A stretch of 64,000 nt of DNA from Boletus sp. NGJ (taxonomy: Eukaryota > Basidiomycota > Agaricomycetes > Boletales > Boletaceae). The notes beneath the pieces are model-generated. The model did not search any database. It was not told where the DNA came from and was given only the letters and a program-made list of their open reading frames with translations. A program made the translations under genes and the position numbers. Every line of letters begins with the position of its first letter. Position 1 is the first letter of the stretch. This document shows positions 12,226 through 25,374 of this stretch, piece after piece. The stretch is taken from positions 1 to 64,000 of the forward strand of contig JAGTXK010000095.1 in NCBI GenBank assembly GCA_019096195.1. The letters run 5' to 3'.

Positions 12226-12513
12226 CATAGTACAATATACTCTTAGCTTTTACCTACTCAATCTAAGCTCATACATCATCCCTCCAGATCTCTGTAAGCC
12301 CTTGTCCTGCTTTCAAGTGGATGCTCTCTCACAGACTTCTTGACCCCAAGGCTTAACTTGTCCTTATTGCAACCAGCATTAATTGCATACTAGAAGACCC
12401 AGTAATCTTGACTCAATCCATTTTACATTTCAAGACTGCATCTTTATCAACCTGTCATTGATCAACCCTTTTGAGTCTATGATGACCTCTACCCAAGTCC
12501 ATTGTAACAATAA

Positions 12514-12764
12514 CATGTGTATTAGTACAGCCATGGAACAGAAGGGAAGTATAGCATGAGGAGTACATGAGGAAAGCAAGTCATAGATAGAGGCATGAGG
12601 TGAGCATGAGGCAATCTAGATCTAGGACAAGTTATAAAAAATGGCATGAGGATGCCATGAGGTCTGTGGGTCTAGATCTATGGATGGAATTGAGCATTTA
12701 GGAGAATCAGATTATAGGGGCTAATTATAGGGGCTAAATGCAAAAGTCATTGTATATATAAAAT
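12514..12764. repeat. Unclassified interspersed repeat, copy 1
   Basis: The stretch from ATGTGTATTAGTACAGCC to about TGTATATATAAAAT is repeated in the same orientation at 35453-35652. Shared landmarks are GCATGAGGTGAGCATGAGG, TCTAGATCTAGGA, GAGCATTTAGGAG and ATTATAGGGGCTAAAT. Copy 1 has an extra 13-bp tandem step of TTATAGGGGCTAA. There is no coding potential. It could be a SINE, a MITE or an LTR piece. No clear ends or target duplication were found. Confidence 0.55.
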
Positions 12765-12799
12765 CAGGAAAAATAGTAGAAATAAAGGGGAAAATAGTA

Positions 12800-14369
12800 C
12801 AGTGACCTTCAAAACTATTGCAATGTCTAATCCTGATGTGGTGCAAAACACCTGCAGGAATTACACTTTGCTTGGTGGGAACAAACAAAGTACACACTCT
12901 TGGCTACAATCCAGCCCCTGGATCATGTGATTTGGATCAGATGGTGTGGAGTTATGTCCATTTCAAAACAGCAATATGATTGCAACAGTTTTGCATCTCT
13001 TGGTATGAAGTGGGTATTAGTACTTGGTATAGCCTCCTTTTGCCTTGAGCACTGCCTCAACCCTCCTAGGCATGCTTTCAATTAACTTCTGACACTCCTC
13101 AAGTGGTATCCCCTCCCATTTCACCTGAAGTCTCTTTCATAACTCATGAATTCCACTAAAAGGATGTTCTTGATCTGCTAGCCTTTTTTTGAGGTGACCC
13201 CAGAGGTGTTCAATGGAGTTGAGGTCAGAAGACTGTGCTGGCCATATCATAGTTCCAAAACTCTGCTCTCCAAGCCACTTTTTCACCTTTTTGCAAGTAT
13301 GCTTGGGGTCATTATCTTGCTGAAAGATCATGTTAGAAGGATCTAGACCATAATACTGCAGAGTATTCAGCAGCTCATCCTTCAAAATCTGAAGGTAAAG
13401 GTCTCCATCTATTCTACCATCAATCTTGGTAGCATAGCCAACTCCCTGCCAAGTCATACATCCCCACATCATGAGAGAACCTCCTCCAAACTTCAAGGTC
13501 TCTTTAATCAATCTATCATTAAGCCCTTCACCTGCTTTTTTCCAGATCCATTTTTGCCCATCTGATCCTAGGCAATTGATTTTAGTCTCATCAGACCATA
13601 CTATCTTCTTCCAGTCCTCTATAGTCCAATCCTTATGAGCATAGGCAAAGTTCAAGCGAGCTCTGTGATGCCTAGCTGATAGAAGGGGGTGTTTAGACTT
13701 CACCACAGCCTTCATACCAGTTTTTCTCAAGTGCTGGTGTACTGTGGAGGTAGAGAGGGGTTGGTCGATCACATTGGTGAGAGCCTTGGTCACCTGGACA
13801 GCATTTTCTGCCTTTTCATATGAAATGAGATGGATGGCATAACAAAGATTGGTAGGAGAAAGCTTGGATGGGTGACCTTCAACAGACTTCTAAAGCTCAG
13901 AATGCTCTTTGGAGTGGAGCCTAGATATGGTAGAAGCATGAAGACCAGTGGTGGCAGCAATAGAATGAGCTGACTGGCCAGCATTAAGCATAGAGAGAAT
14001 GGTGTTTTTCTGAGTAGAAGAGATGAATCTCATGATGATGTGGTTGGAAATAAAGAAGTGTATGAACTATTTCAAACTCAGACATAATATTTATATGTGT
14101 ATCTTTGTTGTATAACCAAACATTGCCACTTAAGATGATATTTCAACAATATTGCACATTCTCTACTAAAAGATGAAAAACTGTTGCAATCATATTGCTG
14201 TTTTGAAATGGACATAACTCCACACCCTCTGATCCAAATCACATGGTCCAGAGGCTGGATTGTAGCCAAGAGTGTGTACTTTGTTTGTTCCCACCAAGCA
14301 AAGTGTAATTCCCACAGGTGTTTCACACCACATCAGGATTAGACATTGCAACAGTTTTGGAGGTCACTG
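12800..14369 (-). mobile_element. Tc1/mariner element 1, full length, transposase broken
   Basis: The element is bounded by TA (12798-12799 and 14370-14371). Long inverted repeats of about 205 bp start CAGTGACCTTC on the left and end AGGTCACTG on the right. Inside is one minus-strand transposase gene. The size of about 1570 bp fits the family. The repeats are similar but not identical, so the copy is not very recent. Its tip differs from the three other Tc1-like elements here (CAGTGGCTC), so it is a separate subfamily. Confidence 0.9.
13017..14033 (-). pseudogene. Tc1-type DD34E transposase with two in-frame stops
   Basis: The frame runs from ATG (14033) to TAA (13017-13019), 338 codons, the usual length. 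Residues about 1-110 form the helix-turn-helix DNA-binding part. The catalytic triad is in IVWSDETKIN, MIFQQDNDPKH and SSDLNSIEHLWG, with 34 residues between the second D and the E. Two codons are stops: a TAG in the N-terminal part (just after the HSKEHSEL stretch) and a TGA at 13137-13139 where relatives carry TGG (HELWERLQ). The frame is otherwise open from end to end, so few mutations separate this copy from an intact gene. The family cuts and pastes the element at TA sites. Confidence 0.85.
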
Positions 14370-14371
14370 TA

Positions 14372-15384
14372 TGGTCTGTAACAGTCACCACTCACCTCAA
14401 ATGTGCAGTAGGGACAAGTACCCTATAGTTTTCAACTAAGACCTACTCTGTGCAGCTGAGTGTTAAAAGAGTGCAGAATATAGCAGAATATGTCAAAATA
14501 GACATCAAAGGCCATCAAAATTTGTGCATGAAGGTGGTGTGTATATGTCAGCTACAGATCACCCCAATATCACAGAAGCAAAGATTGCCCACAAGACTGA
14601 CATTATGAAGTGCAAAAGAACCTTTGTAACTGTCTAAATACTAAGCAATGACTGGTGGCACTGAAGTTGATGGTAAAGTTCTAGACACTCTAGCTTTATG
14701 GCAATAGTGGATTGTGTATGGGAACAATCCAGCATGCTGATTCAGGTGAGGGCTGCATTAGCAGACTTGCCATTTATCTGAGTCATAGGAAGGAGAGAAG
14801 TATAATCTTGTTGTGGTCAGTGATGTTTCATAAACCAAGAGTGTTATGTACTCACTGTGAAGTTCTACAACATCTACATGGGGCCCAATGGCAAATCACT
14901 GTCATTAGATGGACTATGTTTCCACTTGAGGTATTAAGTTACAAAAGCAGGCATTTGCACTTCCCATGCAGTGTACACATGGGCATTGTGCTAAGTATGA
15001 GTGTGAGTGTCATGGCATTGACAAAAAATAGGTTTTCTACAGGTACAACACATTAGCCATTGAGTAGATAGAACCAAGAAAGTCCACCTCTAAGTGGCTC
15101 ATGGGATAAAAGTACTTTGAGAAGATTGAATGACCTCTGTGAATGTCGATCACTATAGTGTTTGTAGTAGAACAAGAGAATGTATGTAGGATGTGTGAGT
15201 ACCTATATAGGCGATATGAGTGAGAGAAGAGAGAGGGTGGGTGAAAGCCTGCAGAGCTTTTCTGGCCCGAAACACTGTCTGCAAATCCAGGGGGGAGCAA
15301 GCTGCAATCCCTTGTGTAAGGAGTCTGTGACATGTGAAGTGAAGTTCGACCCCGGACAATAAGAAGCAGTGCTTACCATTGAAG
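14372..15384. other. About 1 kb without a recognisable gene
   Basis: Between the Tc1 element and the end of the DIRS-like coding sequence I see only short frames with no family resemblance (for example 14712-15056, plus). The 3' end of the DIRS-like element may lie here, but I could not find its terminal repeats. Confidence 0.35.
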
Positions 15385-18300
15385 AAATTTAGCACATGGG
15401 GGGCATTGCATGCAAGGTAAGCTTCTTAATAATGTCAGCATGCTCAACTAGGTATGGGAATAGGATGAGAGCATGTTTTCACAAGTATTTGGTGAATGAT
15501 TCACTAGACCATCATCCCATGGTTTTTATGACATTGAATAAGGTGCCTAGTAGGAGATAGTGGAGGGTGCCTCCAATTCATAGGCTGTGTTCTTTCACTT
15601 TCAGAAGTGTGTGCTGCATGATAAGTTGTTGTATGCATTTGGTGACTTCTGTTTTTGTTAACAGGCACATACCTGATTTCAGGTGCTTCCAGGTGAAGAG
15701 GTGTTCATTGGTGCTTGGGTTGTTGATGCATAGGTGGTTGTCCAGCCATCCTACTGGGTTTGTAAGATGGTTGAGCCCAGCACATTAGGTGGATTCACCT
15801 GTTGGTGAGCATTTTGTGGTGGGAAGTTGAAAAGAGAGGACAGTGGTGCTATTTACATCTAGGACTCTTGTGTAGTGTGCATGGGTTATGTGTTTCAAAG
15901 GATGGAATTTCGAAATAGTTGGTACAGTGAATTCTCTAAGTTGTGAGACCAAGTAGAATGTGATGAGGATGCAGGCGAAGATGGCAGCATCTCATGGATG
16001 GTCTAGGTCAAGGTATGTGAGTAGTTGCAGTAAGAGGGTGCATTCTATCAGTATGTGTTTGGGACATTTGGAGGATGGTGGAGTGAGGTAGTGAGCTTCT
16101 TGGAGGATGGCAGTGAGTTTGCTCTTGTTCACTTCCCAGAGTTGGCCATGCAGAAGGTGCCATGCACAGAGGCCTGCTGTGAAGTTGGAGAGCGCTGAGT
16201 CCAAATACGTGCCTGCGCAGCTGGCTATGAATGTTGTGATTAGGGATGAAGACGCAGGAGAGTGGTCTGGTTCTGCAATGTTGTTGATGTCACAGAAGAC
16301 ATAAAATACAATGAGTGCCAATCTGTATGTCTCTTTGGTTCATTCCATCCATGCTGCACACATTACATTGAGGATGTGGTCGAATTGTTGCTTGGAGATG
16401 GTGCTCAATGAGCTGGCATTATCTGTGTTCAATGGGGGTAATGTCCTGGTTGAAGTGGAGGTAGGTGTCTATAGTTGTAGGTGGTCTCTGACCAGACAGT
16501 GTGGGTGCAGGGGGGACGGTTTTGATTGTAGCTGGGGATTGTATAAATGGAGGCAGGGGGGAGGGTGTTTGCTGTCATGTGATGGTGCAGTAGAGGAGGA
16601 TGCTGTATCCAAGAGTGGTGAATCAAAGCATGGTTCAGGCAGTAGTTTGCATGAGGGTTTCTTGGATGAGGTTGTCTTTGAGCTCTGCTTGAGCACGTGC
16701 ACACTGATTGGCTACATAGGTGCACTCTGCTCTTAAAAGAGGAAATGGTGGTGAAAGGGTGCAGCTTGGGTTTTGGGTGCTGGGGCTTGGAGAAGAGTTA
16801 ATGACATTGACAATGAATGGCAGGAGAGGGGGAGGGATTGGAATGCACAGAAGGAGAAATTTTTGTGGTGGGTAGATACCTCATGAGGGGCCATTGGCAG
16901 GGTTGGCTGTGCTGGGCACGTACTCTGTGTGAATTTCAAGGATGTTATTTGTCTGAGTGAGGAAGGAGTGGATGTGCATGAAGACATTGTTGGTTTTCAT
17001 GTTCCAGTGGCAGTTGTTCCACTAGCCTTTGACAACTCCCATGTTGTCCCCAAAGATGAGGAAATTGACCCACTGAGTGGCAAATGTATTGAGGATGTGA
17101 ACAAGGAGTTCAAAGCCAACTGCTTTGGCCCATCCAATGTCACAGGTGGATCCTCTGGTTGTTTTCCAGCCTGGAAGGAGTTTCCAGGCTTACTAGAAGG
17201 GGCCAATTGTGATGCCAATGCCAACACTAGAGCTTGCATCTGAGAATGCGAGAATGTCACTGAAGGGGGCAGGTGGTTTTATAGGGCACTGGATGTCACC
17301 TTGCTTGAGCCTCAATATCCACCAGTCAAGATTATTACTAATGGACTTAACTGGGTGGTGTGGCATGAATGGTCACTTGGAGTAGAGACTAAGCATGCGC
17401 TCAAGGCCCATTAGGTAGGTGCATCCACAAGAGATCAAGAATGCTGCATGTAGGAGTTTGCCATAAAGGAGTTGAATGTCTTTGAGCACATGTGTGCTTC
17501 ATGCTTTCCATTTACGAATGGCTTGTGCATATTTTTCAACTTTGCCAGATGCAAGTGAGACTGTTCAGCCCTTAATGTCCCATTTGAAGCCTATGTAGAT
17601 TGTGGACATGTCGAAAGGTTGGTCTTTGCTTATTTCTCAGGAGATACCAAGGAAGAGTGAAACAGTGTCAATGTTTTGTAGGTTGTATGTAAAAAGAGTG
17701 TCGTGTGTGGATCTCAGTGATCGTGTGGACAAGTCTCTTATGGAGAATGAGCAGTCTTCATTGAATTCCTCCTGAAGACATCCTCAAATGTCTAATCCAG
17801 TGAACCATATATGGCTGCCAGCGTGTTTCATGCCCCCATTTGATTTGATGTCGTTGCACCATTGGTTGCAGTCTGCATTGTAATGAACCAGGTGTTGTCT
17901 TTATATGCATACAAAGATGTGGTCATCTACCCACTTGTCTAGTGGACCAATATCGACTGATCTCGTGATTTTAGTGCCTGCATCTGCAATGGCACCATAC
18001 TGTACATTCCTGCTGATGGTGTGGCCCCAAATGCCAAATATGAATCAATGTAAAATTGATCATCTCCAGCTTGTACTACTACTGCAGGCCATTGGGATGG
18101 ACGGAGAGGTATGGTATGATAAGCCTCTGCCATGTCCTATATTGCCGCTTCGAAGTCTAGGAGGAGGTGGGAAATTAGAAGGTAGACTATGGAGAATTTT
18201 CCCTATGAGTCAGGGAAGTTGTTTGGATCAATGAATGAATTAATGGATGGGTTGGGAAAAAGGGGGAAGAGCAAGATGGGGTATGAGAAGTTTTGTACTA

Positions 18301-19942
18301 GTCTGTATTTACCAGGGCACCCAGGTTTGGGAATGATGGAAATGGGGGATGTTTGAAAGGGTCTGATTAGGGAAATGAGAAATTGTGCCATGAACAGTCC
18401 AATGTATTGTGACTTAGTGGTTTCTTTGTCTAGAATTCTTTTGAGCTCCTCATAGTACTCATTGACAGAAGATTTATTCAGAGGGGTTTGTACATGTGAA
18501 ACAAGTGGAAATTTGACAATAAAACCTTTATGAAAGCCTATGGGAGTGTGTGCAAAATGAGAGAGGAGATTGGCTGAGCAGAGCATGGCTTCCCAGGTGT
18601 CAGCCTTGTATGGAGTTGTTGGGAAGCGGGTCCTGAGTGTGATGGCATCTGTGGATGCCATGCAAGGTGGAGCCACATCCTGAGCAGTTATGTAGGGGAT
18701 GGTGTTGTTGGATACAACCATCAGGGCATTGCCATGCTCCACATAATTGGTGATTGTCATTTTTGGTGAAAAAGCCTGGGCCTTTGCAGTAGATATGGGT
18801 GTTGTGTTTGTTATCCCAGGTTCGAGCTGCTGTGCAGGCATTGACATTATGCCTGTGTCTACTGAGGCATATAGCACAGATGGAGAGGACAAATGCAACA
18901 AATTCTTTCATTGCAGCACGAAAGGACCATTGTCTCTTGAATGTGTGGTTCTGAGAAGGATCTGAGAGGAAAATGGGCTGTTTGGATGTGCTGTTGATTC
19001 TGCTGTGACCTTTTGTGCTGTCTGTGATCTGATAGTTTGGAGTACCTTTCAGTGATCTGTTGTGACATATAGGTTTAGTGACATTGTATGCATAGTGTTT
19101 GATAGTTAGTGACATTGTATATGAGAAAGGACATATGCAGCACAGTGATGCAGAGTGCAGTCAGTGTGTGCAGAGCAGTAACATGGGGTGCATTTGTTAC
19201 TCCAGTCACAGCAACAACCAGCTCCTCGCTATTTTTCGTCTGTGTGAGGTCATCCAGATGTACATCATTGCCAGGCATCGTGGCTACCACTTCCTGTGCA
19301 CTCGTTGTAGTAAAAGGCCCTTTGGCAGACGCTGCCATATGCGTATCGTATATTGAGAATACATCTGAGCCGAGAACCGAGTTGATAACAGCCGATTTGC
19401 TGGACTAATCATCCGTCAGATAAGATTCAGATCTAGACCCCAGCTTCATGGTGTGTACAGTGCAGTGACAAGGTTGACATATGATGTGAACCAGTAAACA
19501 CAGAGAGTGGTATGGGAGTGGTACAATGGGAGTGATTAGGCTTACCTCTTGGATGAATTTGGCTTGTTGTTCATCAGCAGAGTCTTTGAGATCATTAAGG
19601 GTTGTGAGCAGTGTCATCTCATTAATTATTGCTAAGCTAAAAGTGTTAGAGGAGCCAATCATTTTGTGCCAGTTGAGTCACTGCTGTCCTTGGTATACAA
19701 GGAGTGCTCTTTGCTGATGGGTGATGCATGAGTATCACCAAGGATGCTTCTTGATGTTTCCTCAGAAGGATATGAACATTTTGATGTGGGAAGGATCCCA
19801 GTTGCAGTAGCGCATCACTTCGAGTATGTGTATGGCTGCTTGTCTGAATTGTTTGAATGTGAGGTTCTTGTCAGGAACCACAGATAGCTTTCTGTGAGTG
19901 GAAGTGGATGGAACAAAGGTGGGGTTGCCCTTATCTGAGGTA

Positions 19943-21550
19943 TAGTGGCTCAAAAAACTGTCTGCATGTTTGGTTATTTTTCACTAAATGCGTTATTCCC
20001 CAATAACCCCTAACTCTTATCCTAATATATAGGTGTATGAAATAAAGCACTGACCATTGGCTTTCTATCCATCAAGGTTTTAAGACATATGAATAAGAAT
20101 TGATGAACTGGCAGCCATTTCAAACAATGACTCATTCAGACAGTCTTTTGACTCTAAATTTATCTAGACATCTAGTACTTGATATGAGCTCCTTTGGCCT
20201 TGATAACTGCTTCAATTCTTCTAGGCATACTTTTTATCCATTTCTGACACTGTTCCTCATCAATCTTTCCCCACTGCTCCACTACTTTTTCCCACAATTG
20301 ATGAACACCTGTAGCAGCATTTTCATAATCTGAGAGGCATCTCTTGAGGTGATTCCAAGTATGTTCAATGGGATTAAGGTCTGGAGATTGTGCAGGCCAG
20401 TCCAGAAGCTTGATTCCTTGCTCTTCAAACCATTTTGGGGCTCTTTTAGAGATATGCTTGGGATCATTATCTTGTTGAAAGATAATGTCATCTTCTGGAA
20501 TTCCAGATTCCTCCATGCTTTGCAGCAACCCCTGCTCCAATATGGCCACATACTGTTCAGCATCCATTCTCCCCTCCACCTCACTCAAAATCCCCACTCC
20601 ATTCCACCCTATGCAGCCTCATACCATCAGTGAACCTCCTCCAAACTTGACTATGCCTTGGACCTCTCTAGCAATTAGCCCCTCTCCTTTCTTTTTCCAC
20701 ACATACTCTTGCCCATCTGACCCAATTCTATTGATCTTGGTCTCATCTGACCATATAACTCTCTTCCAGTCCTCCACAGTCCAATGCTGGTACTTGAGAG
20801 CAAAGGCTAATCTTCTTTTCTTATGACCACTAGAAAGCAGTGGCTTTTTCTTCTTTACCACAGCCTTTAAGGAGGCTTCCTTGAGAGTATTTCTAACAAT
20901 CTGAGGATAGACAGGGGTATCAATAATGGTATTGATGTATTGGGCAGCATGAACAGCATTCCTAGCCTTGCCAGTAATAATTTGCTGGACAATAGCTCTT
21001 TTATTGGTAGAGGTAAGCTTGGAAGAACAGCCAACAAGAAGCCTAGTCTTCTCTGGCTGGAGTTCCTGAAGCACTTGGCATACTGTAGACTTCCCTAGGC
21101 CAGTTTGGGCAGAGATTTTCCTAGAGGAAAGCCCATGAGAGGAGAGAGACATGATATTGTTTCTTTGAGAGATGGAAATGGGTTTCATGGTGATGGTGGG
21201 AAAACAAACATGGAATGATGGGGTTTATATATGTTGTCTGATACTCAGTTACATAATTGTGACATAATAGAAGCCATACCAAATGTATGTAATCATATTA
21301 CAGCATGCTAGGGTCCAATATATGTAATCAAAACTTAGAGTCAAAAAACTGTCCAAATGAGTCATTGTTTTGAAATGGCTGCCAGTTCATCAATTCTTAT
21401 TCATATGTCTTAAAACCTTGATGAATAGAAAGCCAAGGGTCAGTGCTTTATTGCATACACCTATATGTTAGGGTAAGAATTAGGGGTTATTGGGAAATAA
21501 CACATTTAGTGAAAAATGACCAAATATGCAGACAGTTTTTTGAGCCACTG
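19943..21550 (-). mobile_element. Tc1/mariner element 2, inserted in the DIRS-like element
   Basis: The element is bounded by TA (19941-19942 and 21551-21552). Inverted repeats are about 220 bp. The right tip ends TTTTTTGAGCCACTG; the left tip reads TAGTGGCTC, where relatives have CAGTGGCTC. At 1608 bp it is full length. The host frame (gag-like gene of the DIRS-like element) resumes on both sides, which proves later insertion. Confidence 0.9.
20172..21188 (-). pseudogene. Tc1-type DD34E transposase with one in-frame stop
   Basis: A 338-codon frame runs from ATG (21188) to the stop at 20172. The N-terminal paired helix-turn-helix region has NNIMSLSSHGLSSRKIS and GLGKSTVCQVLQEL. The triad is in VIWSDETKINRIGSDGQ, IIFQQDNDPKH and SPDLNPIEHTWNHLK, with 34 residues between the second D and the E. 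The only break I see is TGA at 20619-20621 inside GGGSLMV-GCIGW, where family members have TGG. This is a single G-to-A transition (C-to-T on the other strand), the kind expected from methyl-cytosine decay or RIP-like mutation. It is the best preserved transposase in the window. Confidence 0.9.
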
Positions 21551-22039
21551 TAATGAGGGAGAGAGATGCATTGTCTGAGATGTTAGCTTTGATGCGGTTG
21601 GCCACATCCAGTCCTTTGTTGGTCTAGTACCATAGTTTGATGAATTGGTGGCTTTTTAGCTTGCAAAGGGCTATTTGCACTGGTACAACAATGGGTTCTG
21701 ATGGAACTGGACGGTCTGGGATGGGTGCAAACTTGGACTTGTTTTTTTTTTGTTCCTCCCATAAGGCTTGGGCTTTGTCTTCTTCCTCTTGTTGATGAGT
21801 TTGCTCTGCTTGTTCTTGCTTGTTGGTGCATGCTATGAGTTCTTCCTGTCTGGCATGGTCTCTTTCCACATGTTCTTTCTCTTTGGTGGCGCAGTGTATG
21901 GCTCTTAGTGAGGTGATGGCAAGGACTGCAGTGAGACCTGTGTTGACAAGTTCTTGGTGCTCTCTTTTGAAAAGGGGACCTTCGAAGTCTGGCTTGTTGT
22001 TGTTGTTGTTGTCACAGTTGGCAAGCAGATCCATGGAGA

Positions 22040-25000
22040 GAGTGTGAGTGAGAAAGTGTAGTGTAGAGATATGGCTACTACAACAACACTACAAAGTCGT
22101 GAGGTGGGGAGAAAAGAAGACAGCTGCACCACCTCACTGACTCATGCATGGACTATATTCTAGGAATGCTTCATGGCTCAGCTAACCTAGAATGCCCATT
22201 GGCTAGTTTGTCATCATTCTCATTATCCTCATTAGAAGATAACATGTCATCCTGCCATGTAGACAGGTCATCGTCATGATAAATGTAGTTGTACATGTTG
22301 TTCTCTAGTGTGCTGACCTCCATGCCTGCTTCAACAACATGCTCCTGTATATGTTGGGCAGTTACTATAAAAATGTTTAGAATAAAACAACAGTCATAAA
22401 ATGATGTACTGATGTAAGGCATCCTGTGCTTTCCTCTCCTCTGTCAATCAATTTGTGCAGATCTGGGTGAAGTTTGCTATATTTGTCTGAATGTTGACCC
22501 CCTCATGAACAATGGTCATCTTCACCAATTGTGAGCTTGACATCACTTTAGCTTGTTTCATGATGAGCTGCCTGGTATAATGGATGTAAGACAAAGAAGA
22601 AGAAAAAAAGGGAAAAGGGCAAACACCTTGATTGCTAATAGCTTATGTATGAATAATACATTAAAGTTGGTTATGCACACAGACCATCAAATCTGGTGAG
22701 GATACCTATTAATGAGTGAGAGCAGAGGTCAATTTCAAGCATAAACAAGACAAGAATAGTTAAAGGAACATGAGCAATGAGGTAGATGTTAGTAGGAGTG
22801 AATTACATGCACAGACCATCAAACCTGATGAGAATTCCTATCAACAGGCAAGAGTGGAGGCTGATTTTATAGCATTGACAGGACTGGAATGATCAAAAGA
22901 GCATGAACAATGATGAGATGTTGGGCCATCAACAGACTAGACAGCAGTCAACAGAGAGGGGAGTGGTAATGGCAGTGTTGCCACCATCAATGATGAGAAA
23001 GGGTGTAGTTGAAGGGGGGTTTACAAACTCCAATATGGGAGTAGTGACTGTTGACATGAAAGGTTATTTACAAACTCCATTATGGAAAGTGGTGCCTGCT
23101 AACATGGCATGTAGCAATACCTGGTGGTTTATTTTCAACTACAGTCTGTATGGTAATATATTGGTAGATAAGTAGCTATTTATTCAGCATACAGAGATAA
23201 TAGCAATTATGTATTATTATTAAGTACAACAAAAATTATATTAAAATATTAATATTTGGTGGATATGTGTTGCTCACTGTGGCCAACAATGAGCATGTAG
23301 TGTGGGAGACACCTGGGAAGTTGCCATGCATTAGAGTTCATGACTAAGCAGGAGATAATCTTTGATTCATTCTAATGTGGCAGAGATTGATCTTATTATC
23401 TAATCTATCTACCAGAAGCCTTGATTTATTTTCCAGACCTAAGTTGGACTACTGAATGTGGCAGCAATTGCTAAAGTGCCATAGTAGTGCTTAGCACTGC
23501 AAATTAGCACAAGCATGACACCATATATTTATTACTAATATATAATGTAGATGGTGACACTCAGATGAGATCCATTTTCCTTGAAGGCAGTACATCACAA
23601 AAAAATGGATTTGTAATATTACTTGATATATCTGGCTGACTTCAACACCACATGATGCATGTCAGTCATGTTGTATTGATGATGTCAGACACATTATGGA
23701 GAACAGAAGTGATAACCATTGCTTGTCCAAACAAGTTGGTGTAAATACTTGACTATCATGACACTCAATGTCAACCACTGTTCTGACAATTGATGATACA
23801 TAATACCATGTACTGTATGATGTGTAAGGCCTGAGATGTGAACAGTCTCCCAACAATCTATGTACAATACATCATAACCCTCTGCATCTCATATTGCCTT
23901 GTTTAGCTCCTTTCCATCATCTGTGACCACACTATTGATGCATTGTTGATTCTGCTGATACCATTAACATGTGTTGAGTCATTTTCCTCATTTTCTCCCA
24001 TGTCAACCTTAGTATCTTCCTCAGCATCCTCTTTACCTCTGTCTCTCTGACTATCATCTTCCATGTCTGAATCACTCTAGTTGTTGAATGAGTCTGCTAG
24101 AGGATTGTGTCATCCTTCTTGCTGCAACTTCTCATCCTAATCCTAGGTAATCTTGTGACCAATTCCACCACCACAAAAATGCATGAACATATCACGATCA
24201 ATGAAGCTACAGAGGTTATAATTAGGCTTGTATTTTGAAAACCTACATGTTGATGTAAAAAAATGTCCAATCAAGATCAATATTCCACTCCTTTGCTAAC
24301 AGTTCCTGCCATATAAAAGACTTGTTGAGGAGTTCATGTGTTAGACCAACAGTGAATATGGGAATCAAGTGGATGCCTTAACAAAACCAAAGGCATCAGC
24401 AAGATGCTCTTGATTGAAGAATTAGAGGCAAGAGAGGCACTTTGCATCCTAACTGGAGTTAAAGTTACTGTATCATCTTGTTGGAGCCAGTAGACAAATA
24501 GAACACCCATCTGCTTTAATATGGATGTGAGCACTCATCCTCTTTGGAAAGAAGCATAATGTTAGGGCCTGTGTAGGAATTAATTGAATCTTGTTTGCAC
24601 CAGAGGTCATAAGTCATATAATTCACTTAGAGAAATGCATGCTTGAAGAACTGGTTGTTGTGAATGAGAATACAGCTATGGTCTTCATCTGAGAACTCGT
24701 ACTCATTTCCATTACACTCAAGATCACAAATCTGAGTGAGCAGATGGTCTTTGAGATGTGGAATGAAATTTTAATATGAAAAGATGAATAATAGTATTGA
24801 ATGAGAACTCCAGACTCACCATAACAACTGGATCATTCTTTTTCTCTTCCAACCAAGTGGTGAGTTCATGTGCATTCTGTATTGATGCTGCGATATAGTT
24901 GTGGTCTTCAGGTAATGTTTGAATTTGTGGGGCCTTCTTGTTTGTGTGTTGATCAGCTGTTTGAAATGCCTCCCTTGCCTTGTTGACCTTGCTAATAAAT

Positions 25001-25372
25001 TATTTGATTGCCTCTTAATTGGTGATGCTTGTCATTCTTGCTACCTTCTTTTTCTCCCAAGCAAGCAAACCACCACTTTGAATGATGATGTTCCAGCTCT
25101 TCCTACTCAATCAGATTGGTGACTCTCTTAGATTGTGGCAGAAGGCAACACAGAATCATTGGGATCAACTCCTAAATTAGGTATGAGTACTGGTTTTCAC
25201 TGACTTATTATTCATCAAGACCTAATCCATTTTAATTCCTAGTTTTATGAAGACTCTCATATGATACAGACATGTATATGGTATACTCCTCTGCCTCTTG
25301 CCCAACATCAAGCTATTAATCAACATTCCCTTGCACTTGGCAAAACTCAACAAGCCATCAAAAAGGTGAGCA
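22040..25372. other. 3.3 kb of AT-rich DNA without a recognisable gene
   Basis: Short frames on both strands match nothing I know. The stretch 22171-22422 (minus) has an acidic tail (SSNEDNENDD) but no domain. A two-unit tandem duplication lies at 22673-22930. CpG is rare throughout. It is probably old repeat sequence. Confidence 0.35.
22673..22930. repeat. Diverged tandem duplication, two units of about 130 bp
   Basis: Unit 1 (22673-22806) starts ATGCACACAGACCATCAAAT and unit 2 (22807-22930) starts ATGCACAGACCATCAAACC. They share GAGAATT/GAGGATA-type blocks, an A-rich middle and GAACATGAGCAATGA / GAGCATGAACAATGA near the end. There is no coding sense. Confidence 0.6.
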
Positions 25373-25374
25373 TA

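Larger units (their letters stand above)
15385..22034 (-). mobile_element. DIRS-like tyrosine-recombinase retroelement (fossil, broken, interrupted by a Tc1 element)
   Basis: Minus-strand traces follow the order seen in basidiomycete DIRS/Ngaro-type elements. A gag-like first gene begins at 22034 (acidic and Q/E-rich, with WEEQKKNKSKFAPIPDRPV) and has cysteine-histidine knuckles near 19000-18650. Reverse transcriptase (about 18480-17940) has LISLIRPFQTSPISIIPKP, KYRLVQNFSYP and AEAYHTIPLRPSQWPAVV. RNase H follows. A tyrosine recombinase (about 16320-15385) has SSLITTFIASCAGTYLDSAL and GLCAWHLLHGQLWEVN. The Tc1 element 19943-21550 is inserted in the first gene. There are many breaks and it cannot be active. 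Terminal repeats were not located, so the ends are those of the coding traces. Confidence 0.75.
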
